Shown here: piece after piece, positions 38,234 to 45,461 of the stretch
Position numbering within the stretch: position 1 is the stretch's first letter
Layout: each line of letters begins with the position of its first letter
NCBI GenBank assembly: GCA_016932715.1
Contig: JAFGCG010000034.1
Location: forward strand, 1 to 45,461
DNA: 45,461 nt
Direction of reading: 5' to 3'
Source: Anaerolineales bacterium
GTDB lineage: Bacteria; Chloroflexota; Anaerolineae; Anaerolineales; Villigracilaceae
Translations under genes and position numbers: made by a program
Notes under the pieces: generated by a model
What the model saw: only the letters and a program-made list of their open reading frames with translations
The model's database searches: none
What the model was told of the DNA's origin: nothing

Positions 38234-40732
38234 TCACCCTTGTCCCCTTTGGGGACGCACTTTCGCGGGAATAGGTTCGCGGATCGCCAGCCCCATGCTG
38301 CGCGGCACCAATGCCACGCCTACCGAGATCGTCTCGTCGAATTTCACAGTCGCATCACCGCTGATGCCATTGAAGCTGATCGTCACCAGCTGGCCCGCTT
38401 CCAGGCCCAAATTCTTCGCCGCTTCGGGGTGCAGCGCGATCATCGGTCCGCCAATGCGGTCGCGCAGCAGGTCAGCAGACATCATGACGGTTGTGCCGCG
38501 GTCATACAGTTTATTGACCGGCACAGCCAGCAATTCCTTCTCTTTGGGACGTGGAGCCGCCTCTCTCTGGACCCGCGCGATGCGCACCGTTTCCCCGCGC
38601 CCCGCGGCGGCTGTGAGATGCGCGCCCATCCCCAGTGTGTTCTCGTAGGTCGTGCCGCCATAGTACATGTCGCCGCGCCCCACGATGGGCCACTGCGGCT
38701 TGACTTCGGACACTTTGGCGTACGTGAGACCTTCAAATGACTTGACGGAGTCCGCCAGGATTTCGAACACTGCCGAGACGGACGTCCCTTCCAGCACGAT
38801 TCCCATGTGACGAGCCAGCTGGGAAGTGATGGAAAAATCAGCCCTGGACTCACCCACAGGCGGGACAGCAGGATAGAAGCGCTGCACCCGTCGTTCCCCG
38901 GAGGTCAGCGTGCCTTCGCGTTCGATAAACGCCCGCGCCGGCAAAACGACATCTGCGATTTCGGTCGTCGCGGTTTCCATCACATCCTGCACGACGATGA
39001 ACTCAGCCGTCTCGAGCGCCTTTGCCAGTTTCGGGTCATCGCCAACCGGGTCCGCGCCGACGATGTACACTGCCTTGCCTTTCAGCGCTTTCGGCAGATC
39101 TTCAGCGACCTCGAAGCCCATTTCCCAGGCGCCCTGGTCGTTGGCGCGTTCCCAGACGCCGATCAGTCCATTGTTTGGTTTGCCAATATGCTCAGTGTCA
39201 AACAATAATCGTGCGCAGGCAGAGGCAAGACTCGCCGTACCATCCAAACCCAGTCCATCACTTCCAAAAAGGATGATTGCATTCTGCGCGTTCACAAACG
39301 CGTCACTGATCCTGCTCTTCCTGCCAAGGTCCTGGACCGCTTTGACTTCATCGCCATAGGCATAGCGGACAACGTACGAAGCGAAACGATCCAGTTTGGT
39401 CTCGCGCGGGTTCAACACGATCAGGTTTGCGCCGCGGTCCGCCGCCTGCTTGACGCGCAGATACCAGATCGGCGCTTCTTCGTAGAGGTCCGAAGCCACG
39501 ACGACGATTGCCGTCTCCGGTCCCATCGTGCCGAAGTTCGTGCCAGCGCCAACGCCCACCAATGTCGTCGGTTCACCGCCCCCTATATGAGAGTAAAGAT
39601 AAGCCTGCCCGCCGGCATGATACGCGAGCGACTTCAAATTGAACAGATCTTCGTTTGCCAGCCGGCCCGAAGCCAGGATGACAAAATCCTTCTTCATCGC
39701 CATGAATTGATCGGCAGCAGCTTTGGTCGCGGCATCCCACGAAGCACGGGGAAATCTTTCCTCGCCTGCCCTGAGCGAAGTCGAAGGGTTCTTCTTTCGA
39801 ACAAGCGGTCTCGTCAATCGCCTTTTACTTGTCGTGTAATGATAGGCAAAGCGGCCCTTGTCGCAGATCCAGATTTCATTGACTTCTTCATTCTGGCGCG
39901 GCATGACGCGCTTGATGACAAAGTCACCCTGCGCTCGCGCTTCGCGCCGGGTATTCAAGGTGATGTTGCACCCCACCGGACACTGCGTGCAGATCGAAGC
40001 GGCCGACTCCAATTCCCACGGGCGCGCCTCGAAGCGGAAGTCGCGCGTCGTCAGGGCCCCGACCGGACAAATGTCGGTGGTGTTGCCCGAGAAAACGGAA
40101 TCAAACCCGGGGTCGGAGGAGGTCATGATCCTCATCCCGCGCGAACGGTCATCGAAGCCGAGGACCGAATCTCCCACGATTTCATCCTGGAAGCGGATGC
40201 AGCGCGCACACTGGATGCAGCGTTCCTGGTCGAGGACGATCAGATTGCCGAGCGGGATAGCTTTCCCAAGGCGGTATTTTTCATCGAAGAGGAAGCGGCT
40301 CTTGCCGGGTCCATGCGCCATGGTGAGGTTTTGCAGCGGGCACTCGCCGCCTTTATCGCAGATCGGGCAGTCGAGCGGATGCGACGTCAGCAGGAACTCG
40401 ACCGTGCCTCTTTGTCCATCCTTTGCCTTCTCCGATTGCGTCAGGACGACCATGCCCTCTTCGACTTTATTCGTACAGGCCGTTTCGAGCTTGGGCATGA
40501 ACTGGATCTTCGCGGCGCCGTTCTCCATCACGATCTGACCCGTGGCACGGTCGCGCATCGGGCGCCCGATCTCCACGAGACACATCCGGCACATGCCCAC
40601 CGGTTCGAGTTTCGGGTGGTGACAAAAGACGGGGATATCGATACCGACTGTCTTGGCGGCATCGACCACGTTCATTCCCGCCGCGACGGTAACCTGTTTC
40701 CCGTCAATGGTAAGCGTTACCTGTTTCGTCAT
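38234..40732 (-). CDS. nuoG: NADH-quinone oxidoreductase subunit G, with repeat-encoded STSLRAG
   Basis: An 832-residue iron-sulfur/molybdopterin-fold subunit. The N-terminal [2Fe-2S] ligands are C37, C48, C51 and C86; next come H118/C122/C125/C131 (N5 type), C172/C175/C178/C222 (N4 type) and C248/C251/C255/C290 (extra N7-type cluster). The rest is a molybdopterin-oxidoreductase-like domain that need not bind cofactor, ending in a molydopterin-dinucleotide-binding-like barrel. Residues N315-G323 (NPSTSLRAG) are encoded by a 24-bp dispersed repeat at 39765-39788 sitting in the linker between the N7 region and the large domain. The start overlaps the nuoF stop (ATGA). Confidence 0.96.
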   Translation of the reverse strand: MTKQVTLTIDGKQVTVAAGMNVVDAAKTVGIDIPVFCHHPKLEPVGMCRMCLVEIGRPMRDRATGQIVMENGAAKIQFMPKLETACTNKVEEGMVVLTQSEKAKDGQRGTVEFLLTSHPLDCPICDKGGECPLQNLTMAHGPGKSRFLFDEKYRLGKAIPLGNLIVLDQERCIQCARCIRFQDEIVGDSVLGFDDRSRGMRIMTSSDPGFDSVFSGNTTDICPVGALTTRDFRFEARPWELESAASICTQCPVGCNITLNTRREARAQGDFVIKRVMPRQNEEVNEIWICDKGRFAYHYTTSKRRLTRPLVRKKNPSTSLRAGEERFPRASWDAATKAAADQFMAMKKDFVILASGRLANEDLFNLKSLAYHAGGQAYLYSHIGGGEPTTLVGVGAGTNFGTMGPETAIVVVASDLYEEAPIWYLRVKQAADRGANLIVLNPRETKLDRFASYVVRYAYGDEVKAVQDLGRKSRISDAFVNAQNAIILFGSDGLGLDGTASLASACARLLFDTEHIGKPNNGLIGVWERANDQGAWEMGFEVAEDLPKALKGKAVYIVGADPVGDDPKLAKALETAEFIVVQDVMETATTEIADVVLPARAFIEREGTLTSGERRVQRFYPAVPPVGESRADFSITSQLARHMGIVLEGTSVSAVFEILADSVKSFEGLTYAKVSEVKPQWPIVGRGDMYYGGTTYENTLGMGAHLTAAAGRGETVRIARVQREAAPRPKEKELLAVPVNKLYDRGTTVMMSADLLRDRIGGPMIALHPEAAKNLGLEAGQLVTISFNGISGDATVKFDETISVGVALVPRSMGLAIREPIPAKVRPQRGQG
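39765..39788. repeat. STSLRAG-encoding repeat inside nuoG
   Basis: A 24-bp element, CCTGCCCTGAGCGAAG followed by TCGAAGGG on the plus strand. In the nuoG frame it gives PSTSLRAG. Sequences of this kind are widespread as intergenic repeats in several bacterial phyla and sometimes occur in frame inside genes; I know the motif but cannot count its copies here (only this one in the window). Confidence 0.6.
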
Positions 40733-42033
40733 ACTCGCTCCGCGTCCGCGCCCTCCGCATTCTGCATTGCATATAAAGGCGGTGCGGGGGTGACTGCTTT
40801 TCTAAAGTCCTGGGGGAAACGTTCGATGCCCGATACGACTGCCATCGTAGAGAATTCACCCAGGGCACACAGACACTTCCCCTGCATTTGTTTCGCCACG
40901 TTCAGCAGCAGGTCCACGTCACCGGTCGTGCCCTCACCGCCGTGGATGCGCTCGATGATCGTGGACATCCAGTAGGTGCCTTCGCGGCAGGGAGTGCATT
41001 TGCCGCAGGATTCATGCCGGAAGAAATGGACGGTCTTGTTGACTAGCCAATCCATCGAGACGGTATCGTCGATCACGATCACGGAGGCCGACCCGAGGTC
41101 GGCGCCGAGCGCGCGCACGCTGGCATAATCCATGGGCGTGTCGAGGACCTTGTCATTATCCACAAGGATCAATGACGAAGACGCGCCTGCCGCCATGATG
41201 GCTTTGACCGAGCGTGAATCCTGCACGCCGCCGCCGTGAGTGTAGATCAGGTCGCGGAAGGTCGTGCCGAAGGGCAACTCGTAGTTGCCGGGCTTGCGCA
41301 CCCGTCCGGAAAGTGAAAAGACCTTTACCCCAGCGCTGTCCGCGGTCCCCATCGACTTGTACCAGTCAGCCCCCTTCAAAAGGATCAGCGGCACGTTGGC
41401 AAAGGTTTCCACGTTGTTGATGACCGTCGGCTTGCCGTAGAGACCGAAAGCCGGCGGGAACGGCGGGCGGACGCGCGGCTGCCCGCGTTTGCCTTCGAGC
41501 GATTCGAGCAGGGCGGTCTCTTCGCCGCAGATGTACGCGCCCGCGCCGAGATGGGTGTGGATGCGCAGCGAGTATTCCCCTCCGAACAGCTTGTCCCCGA
41601 GCAGACCGGCTGCTTCCATCTCGGCGATCTTCTCATCGAGGAAGGCTGCCAGCTGCCAGAACTCTCCGCGCAGGTAAACATACGCGACATTCGCTCCGAC
41701 CGCATAGGAAGCGATGGCAAGTCCTTCCAAAAACTGGAAGGGATTGCCTTCCATGATCTCGCGGTCTTTGAACGTGCCCGGCTCGGATTCGTCCGCGTTG
41801 GCGACGACATAGTGCGGCCAATTCTTATTATCGATGAAAGCCCATTTCATGCCGGTCGGGAAGCCTGCACCGCCACGGCCGCGCAAACCCGAGTTCTTGA
41901 CCACATCGGTCACCTGCGCCGGAGACATCTTCGTGACCGCATTTTTGAATGCAGCGAACCCGTCGTTCTTTTTATAAATATCGAGTTCGCTGATATCAGG
42001 GATCTCACGCTGGCGAAGGAGGAGATGAGCCAT
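40729..42033 (-). CDS. nuoF: NADH-quinone oxidoreductase subunit F (FMN, NADH site)
   Basis: A 434-residue flavoprotein subunit that oxidises NADH and passes electrons to FMN and cluster N3. Glycine-rich FMN/NADH motifs are RGRGGAGFPTGMKW (51-64) and GAGAYICGEETALLES (163-178). The N3 [4Fe-4S] ligands are C343-x2-C346-x2-C349 (ESCGKCTPCREG) and C389 (CLCALG). Length and order are typical. It overlaps the nuoE stop by one base and the nuoG start by four, indicating tight coupling of E, F and G, the NADH-dehydrogenase module. Confidence 0.98.
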   Translation of the reverse strand: MAHLLLRQREIPDISELDIYKKNDGFAAFKNAVTKMSPAQVTDVVKNSGLRGRGGAGFPTGMKWAFIDNKNWPHYVVANADESEPGTFKDREIMEGNPFQFLEGLAIASYAVGANVAYVYLRGEFWQLAAFLDEKIAEMEAAGLLGDKLFGGEYSLRIHTHLGAGAYICGEETALLESLEGKRGQPRVRPPFPPAFGLYGKPTVINNVETFANVPLILLKGADWYKSMGTADSAGVKVFSLSGRVRKPGNYELPFGTTFRDLIYTHGGGVQDSRSVKAIMAAGASSSLILVDNDKVLDTPMDYASVRALGADLGSASVIVIDDTVSMDWLVNKTVHFFRHESCGKCTPCREGTYWMSTIIERIHGGEGTTGDVDLLLNVAKQMQGKCLCALGEFSTMAVVSGIERFPQDFRKAVTPAPPLYAMQNAEGADAERV

Positions 42034-42536
42034 TACTTCACCTCCCGGCCCGATTTGCGCAGCACCGAGATCAACTCCAGGGTGCGGTCCACGGTCATGT
42101 TCTCATGATATTTGATGCCATCCGGTCCCTGGGTCTGGAACATCGGCGCCTTGTCACACCCCGCGAGACAGGTCACCGCTTCGACAGTGATGAAACCGTC
42201 CTCGGTCGTCTCGCCGACTTTGATACCGAGATTGCCGCACAACTCTTCCAGGAATTTGTCGGCGCCGCGCAGGGCACACGGCAGATCCGTGCAGACCTGC
42301 ATGCGATACTTGCCATCTTTTTTATCGTGAAAGAGAGTGTAAAAGCCGACCAGGGCGGCGACGTCGGTTTCGGTGATGCCGACGATCTTTGCCACGTCCT
42401 GCATGGCGGATTTGGTGAGGTACCCTTCTTCGCGCTGCGCCAGATACAACAAAGGCATGACCGCCGAGCGCTTGCCCTCCGGCGGATATTTCGACAGGAT
42501 TTGTTTTACTTCCTCAGGATACTTCTCTAATAGCAT
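42033..42536 (-). CDS. nuoE: NADH-quinone oxidoreductase subunit E ([2Fe-2S])
   Basis: A 167-residue thioredoxin-like subunit holding cluster N1a. Ligands are C82-x4-C87 (CTDLPC) and C123-x3-C127 (CLAGC), spaced as in the family. The helical N-terminus (PPEGKRSAVMPLLYLAQREEGYL, in parts: PPEGKRSAVMPLL, YLAQREEGYL) is typical. GAGG lies 5 nt before ATG 42536. The 66 bp separating it from nuoD contain a GC-rich hairpin repeat. Confidence 0.97.
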   Translation of the reverse strand: MLLEKYPEEVKQILSKYPPEGKRSAVMPLLYLAQREEGYLTKSAMQDVAKIVGITETDVAALVGFYTLFHDKKDGKYRMQVCTDLPCALRGADKFLEELCGNLGIKVGETTEDGFITVEAVTCLAGCDKAPMFQTQGPDGIKYHENMTVDRTLELISVLRKSGREVK

Positions 42537-42563
42537 AATTCCTCACGGTAGTCCTCATACCCG

Positions 42564-42590
42564 CCCCCTCCGCCTTCGGCAGGGAGGGGG
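42564..42590. repeat. GC-rich hairpin repeat between nuoD and nuoE
   Basis: Arms CCCCCTCC (42564-42571) and GGAGGGGG (42583-42590), with an inner GCC-TTC-GGC stem. It is a stable intercistronic hairpin without a U-tract, resembling the repeat at nuoL/nuoM in its C-rich flank but with a different core. Confidence 0.65.
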
Positions 42591-42602
42591 TCGGGGCAAG
42601 AC

Positions 42603-43832
42603 TCATCTGTCAATATCTCCGAGCACAATGTCAACAGATGCCAGAATGGCAACCAGGTCTGCCACCAGATGTCCTTTAACGATCTTCGGCAGCACCGATA
42701 AATTATCGAAGGAAGGCGTGCGCCAGTGACAGCGCCGCGGCTTGGGTCCGCCATCCCCGGCGAGCAGGACGCCCAGTTCGCCGCGCGGCGACTCGACCGC
42801 CTGATAGATGTCCGCGTTCGGCGCCGGGAAGCCTTCGGTCCAGAGCTTGAAATGGTGGATCAGCGCCTCCATGCTCACGCCCAGCTCCGAGCGCGGCGGC
42901 GGGACGAATTTGCGATTGTTCGAGTTGACAGGACCTAGCGGCAGCTTGTTCAAGGCCTGCTCGATGATCTTAAGCGATTCGCGCATCTCCTCCACACGGA
43001 CAATGTAGCGCGCGTACGTGTCACCTTCCGTGCGGACCGGAACATTGAAATCGTACTGTTCGTAGCCCAAGTAGGGACGAGCCTTCCGCAGATCCCAGTT
43101 CACGCCGGAGGCGCGCAGCATCGGTCCGGTCACGCCGTGCTGCAGGGCGACCGCCGGGTCCAGTTTGCCAATGCCCAGCAGCCGGTCCAGGAAGAGCGGG
43201 TTCTTCGTCAGCAGGGCTTCATATTCGTCGATGCGCTTCGGCATCATCCTGATAAAGTCGCGCACCGCCGATTCGAATTCCACCGGCACGTCACGCCAGA
43301 TGCCTCCCGGGCGGATGAACGTCGTCATCATGCGCTGACCCGAGATCAACTCCTTGATATCCAGGATCCTTTCGCGCTCACGGAACGCGTACAGGAACAT
43401 GGACATCGCCGCCAGATCCAGCCCGAAGGTGCCGATCCAGACCAGGTGCGAGTTGACGCGCTCCAGCTCCGCCAGGATCACGCGAATCGTCAGGGCACGT
43501 TCCGGCACATCCAGTTCCACCAGCTTTTCCACCGCCATACAATAAACAAGATTGTTCCCCATATTGTTCATGTAATCCAGGCGGTCGGTCATCACTTCGG
43601 CTTTGAGGTAGGTCTTGGCTTCGATGTTCTTCTCGATGCCTGTGTGAAGATAACCAATGTCGGGGATGGCGTTGATGACCACCTCGCCATCCAGTTCGAG
43701 CAGCAGGCGCAGAACACCATGCGTCGAGGGATGCTGCGGTCCCATGTTCAGCAGCATGGTCTCGCCGGTCAGGGCGCGTTCGGAAACTAAATGTTTAAAT
43801 TGTTCGACACTTACTTCTTCTAGTTGAGCCAT
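42603..43832 (-). CDS. nuoD: NADH-quinone oxidoreductase subunit D (49 kDa)
   Basis: A 409-residue subunit of the Q module that, with NuoB, forms the quinone-reduction site; it is related to the large subunit of [NiFe] hydrogenases but lacks the nickel cysteines. Landmarks: NMGPQHPSTHGVLRLLLELDGE (in parts: NMGPQHPSTHG, VLRLLLELDGE) holding the His near quinone, GYLHTGIEKNIE, and the C-terminal FDNLSVLPKIVKGHLVADL ending in GDIDR. It begins 2 bp after the nuoC stop, with AAGGAATAGG as ribosome site. NuoC and NuoD are separate proteins, unlike the fused form of E. coli. Confidence 0.98.
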   Translation of the reverse strand: MAQLEEVSVEQFKHLVSERALTGETMLLNMGPQHPSTHGVLRLLLELDGEVVINAIPDIGYLHTGIEKNIEAKTYLKAEVMTDRLDYMNNMGNNLVYCMAVEKLVELDVPERALTIRVILAELERVNSHLVWIGTFGLDLAAMSMFLYAFRERERILDIKELISGQRMMTTFIRPGGIWRDVPVEFESAVRDFIRMMPKRIDEYEALLTKNPLFLDRLLGIGKLDPAVALQHGVTGPMLRASGVNWDLRKARPYLGYEQYDFNVPVRTEGDTYARYIVRVEEMRESLKIIEQALNKLPLGPVNSNNRKFVPPPRSELGVSMEALIHHFKLWTEGFPAPNADIYQAVESPRGELGVLLAGDGGPKPRRCHWRTPSFDNLSVLPKIVKGHLVADLVAILASVDIVLGDIDR

Positions 43833-43834
43833 GC

Positions 43835-44347
43835 CTATTCCTTCGCATACGGCTTGCGCAGATCGATCTCATCGAAATTAAATGTAAATTGCGGCTCTTC
43901 ATACCCGAGCGGGAAGTCCTTGCGCAGCGGATGACCCTCCGTCCCTTCGGGCATCAGGATGCGGCGCGGGTCGGGGTGGCCATCCGGTACGATGCCGAAC
44001 ATGTCGAGCAGTTCGCGCTCGCGCCAGTTGGCGACCTCGTACACGCCGGTCGCGGTTGGGATGTGGGGATGACCGTCATCGAGGGGAACCCGCAGCTGCA
44101 GCGACAGGTTTCGCGCCAGCGAAGTAAGTTGATAGATCACATGGAAACGCGGCGAGAGCTGCGGCAAGTAATCGATCGCCGTCAGTGCCGAGAGCAATTC
44201 GAAATCGTATTTATCACGCAGCAGGGTAAGTGCCGCGACGATGTCTTCCGCCTTGATGAACACATGCACTTCGCCGCGAAACTCTTCAGAAGTGATGCCA
44301 AAATTTTCCTGCAACGCTTGCACGATCGGTTCGAGTTTTTTATCCAT
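43835..44347 (-). CDS. nuoC: NADH-quinone oxidoreductase subunit C (30 kDa)
   Basis: A 170-residue soluble subunit of the Q module. The family signature ERELLDMFGIVPDGHPDPRR is followed by ILMPEGTEGHPLRKDFPLG. The length is typical of a separate NuoC. A gap of 50 bp separates it from nuoB; nuoD follows after 2 bp. Confidence 0.97.
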   Translation of the reverse strand: MDKKLEPIVQALQENFGITSEEFRGEVHVFIKAEDIVAALTLLRDKYDFELLSALTAIDYLPQLSPRFHVIYQLTSLARNLSLQLRVPLDDGHPHIPTATGVYEVANWRERELLDMFGIVPDGHPDPRRILMPEGTEGHPLRKDFPLGYEEPQFTFNFDEIDLRKPYAKE

Positions 44348-44397
44348 ACCTACTACCCCATTGGGTTCCTCTCTCCTCTTTCGTCTTTCCTCTGACG

Positions 44398-44886
44398 CTA
44401 TTTCACAGGCTCTTCGACAAACTTCTCGCCCTTCACCTTCTCGTACAAGGTAACAATGCTGTGGATCAACGCTTCGGGACGCGGCGGGCAGCCAGCCAGA
44501 TAAACATCCACAGGGACAACTTCATCCACACCCTGCACCAGGGCATAGTTATTGAAGACACCACTGCAGGAGGCGCAGTCGCCCATGGCGATCACCCACT
44601 TCGGTTCGGGCATCTGATCGTAGAGACGCCGCAGCACGGGCGCCATCTTGCGCGAAACCCGTCCCGCCACGATCATCAGATCGGATTGGCGCGGGCTGGC
44701 GCGCATCAGCTCCATGCCGAAGCGGCTCATATCGAAATGGGCAGCCTGGGCAGCCATCATTTCGATAGCGCAGCAAGCCAGGCCGAACAACATCGGCCAC
44801 ATGGCGTTCGTGCGCGACCAGTTGACAACATTTTCAAGGGTGGTTGTCACTATACCCATGTTACCCAGTTTTTGCTCTACTCCCAT
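44398..44886 (-). CDS. nuoB: NADH-quinone oxidoreductase subunit B (cluster N2)
   Basis: A 162-residue subunit carrying the terminal cluster N2. Ligands are the tandem C38-C39 ([10 protein letters not shown]), C104 (MGDCASCSG) and C133 (LAGCPPRPE). ATG 44886 is chosen: it overlaps the nuoA end by 10 bp and has GGAG upstream; the open frame further upstream lies inside nuoA. An additional Cys107 (CASC) is next to a ligand and is not part of the usual set. Confidence 0.98.
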   Translation of the reverse strand: MGVEQKLGNMGIVTTTLENVVNWSRTNAMWPMLFGLACCAIEMMAAQAAHFDMSRFGMELMRASPRQSDLMIVAGRVSRKMAPVLRRLYDQMPEPKWVIAMGDCASCSGVFNNYALVQGVDEVVPVDVYLAGCPPRPEALIHSIVTLYEKVKGEKFVEEPVK

Positions 44887-45230
44887 TCCAAGGCTCCTTG
44901 TTTCCAGGCATACACATATCCAACCAGTAAGATGAAGATGAAGATCACCATCTCGATCAAGCCGAACAGACCCAATTGGCGGAAGGCAATCGCCCACGGC
45001 AGGAAAAAGACCACTTCGATGTCGAACAGGATGAAAAGGACGGCGACGAGATAGAAGCGGACCGGCATGCGGCGTGTACCTTCTCCGTATGGATTCATGC
45101 CCGACTCATATGGCATGGCTTTCGCTTCAGAGTGTTTCTTTGGTCCGAATAGGGTCCCCAATCCAATGGCGATCAGCGCAACGACGGTAGACAAAACGAC
45201 CATCAATGCGATGGCGACATACTCCAGCAT
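44877..45230 (-). CDS. nuoA: NADH-quinone oxidoreductase subunit A
   Basis: A 117-residue three-helix subunit at the head of the nuo operon. Characteristic are [20 protein letters not shown] with the conserved YESG region facing NuoH, and [20 protein letters not shown] in helix 2 with acidic residues. ATG 45230 is chosen because GAGGTGAGAG lies just upstream; the longer frame to 45311 would include the presumed leader. An extended -10 lies about 60 bp upstream. Confidence 0.97.
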   Translation of the reverse strand: MLEYVAIALMVVLSTVVALIAIGLGTLFGPKKHSEAKAMPYESGMNPYGEGTRRMPVRFYLVAVLFILFDIEVVFFLPWAIAFRQLGLFGLIEMVIFIFILLVGYVYAWKQGALEWE

Positions 45231-45288
45231 TCTCTCACCTCTAAGCGCCCAAAATGGACGGTATTTGTGCACCTTTGCACGTTCGCAG

Positions 45289-45297
45289 AGTATAACA
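45289..45297 (-). promoter_or_regulatory. Extended -10 promoter of the nuo operon
   Basis: Minus-strand TGTTATACT (TGn plus TATACT) about 58 nt before the nuoA start. The hexamer 17-18 nt upstream is not consensus. The leader of about 50 nt contains GTGCA/TGCAC arms (45268-45281). The rest of the 230 bp at the window end shows no gene. Confidence 0.5.
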
Positions 45298-45403
45298 TAA
45301 CAGACTTGCAAGGGCTAGCTAAGTGGCACTTTTCACAAAATTGATGAGAATAGTCTAATTTAGTAAAAAGCAATTTCAGTAAATCACAGATTCAGTTTGT
45401 AGT

Positions 45404-45419
45404 AGCGACTTCAGTCGCT
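45404..45419. repeat. Short palindrome AGCGACT/AGTCGCT
   Basis: AGCGACT (45404-45410) and AGTCGCT (45413-45419) with a 2-nt centre. The flanking GTAGCGACTTCAGTCGCTC form is familiar as a dispersed short repeat in several bacterial phyla; only one copy lies in this window. Confidence 0.5.
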
Positions 45420-45461
45420 CTTTAAGCAAAATGTGCCTTGGTTTTGATGTAAATTCAACGA

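Noticed and set aside
39587..40975. A 462-codon open frame on the plus strand
   Set aside because: It lies opposite nuoG and nuoF, which have complete conserved motifs. The translation is rich in Arg, His and Asp without any recognisable domain, as expected for an antisense frame in GC-rich DNA.
45325..45345. Possible Rex (NADH-sensing) site upstream of nuoA
   Set aside because: Only one half (TTGTGAA on the minus strand) matches; the other half is not present, so the claim cannot be supported.
1..45461. tRNA, rRNA, CRISPR array, transposase or integrase
   Set aside because: Looked for throughout. No cloverleaf with CCA-type end, no rRNA segments, no regularly spaced repeats, and no recombinase motifs were seen. 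The dispersed repeats are too irregularly spaced to be a CRISPR array.

Overview
The window reads as a chromosomal segment of a bacterium that is most likely a member of the Chloroflexota (Anaerolineae-like). That placement is an inference. It rests on a complete fourteen-subunit nuoA-N operon with separate nuoC and nuoD, many short dispersed palindromic repeats (including one that encodes STSLRAG inside nuoG), -10 boxes lying directly upstream of start codons, and hydrolase/methyltransferase families that recur in that phylum. No rRNA, tRNA, CRISPR array, transposase or integrase was recognised.

Layout. 0.1-6.5 kb: a large OafA-type acyltransferase with SGNH domain (-); a PadR repressor with its partner membrane protein (-), with a readable promoter and operator; a YbaK-type deacylase, a squalene/phytoene-synthase-like protein and a TSUP (TauE/SafE) permease (+). 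6.5-11.6 kb: a seven-gene same-strand run (-) holding two ICMT-like membrane methyltransferases, an alpha/beta hydrolase, a metallo-beta-lactamase-fold hydrolase, an ATC-hydrolase family protein, a membrane-anchored SAM methyltransferase and a small membrane protein, bounded by a palindromic operator-like site and a terminator. 11.8-18.9 kb (+): NfeD-family protease, lipoyl synthase, a DUF4160/DUF2442 pair wedged into the 3' end of lipA, a PLP decarboxylase, an S24/S26-like protein and a DHA2 MFS exporter. 19.1-23.3 kb: beta-lactamase-family serine hydrolase (-), STAS protein (+), fatty acid desaturase (-), HAD phosphatase (-). 23.4-27.7 kb (+): an acyltransferase-3 family membrane protein, an unknown membrane protein, and a Crp/Fnr - HXXEE - SDR group. 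27.8-30.3 kb: a NarL-type two-component system (-) and a divergent DUF4405-type membrane protein (+). 30.3-45.2 kb (-): nuoA to nuoN in canonical order.

How the parts work together. The nuo operon encodes the proton-pumping NADH:quinone oxidoreductase (complex I), and every expected iron-sulfur ligand motif examined is present. LipA supplies lipoate to 2-oxoacid dehydrogenases, which produce NADH for complex I. The rest is accessory: envelope and lipid modification, transport, and small regulatory units.

The most notable observations are: (i) a 36-bp duplication of the lipA 3' coding end that flanks the DUF4160/DUF2442 pair, the two copies differing only at synonymous positions; (ii) two dispersed-repeat families inserted in frame inside nuoL and a third in nuoG, with further repeats at three nuo gene junctions; (iii) several genes whose -10 box lies 6-9 nt before the start codon, suggesting leaderless mRNAs; (iv) clear promoter/operator architecture for padR and the TSUP gene; and (v) the uncharacterised seven-gene methyltransferase/hydrolase cluster.
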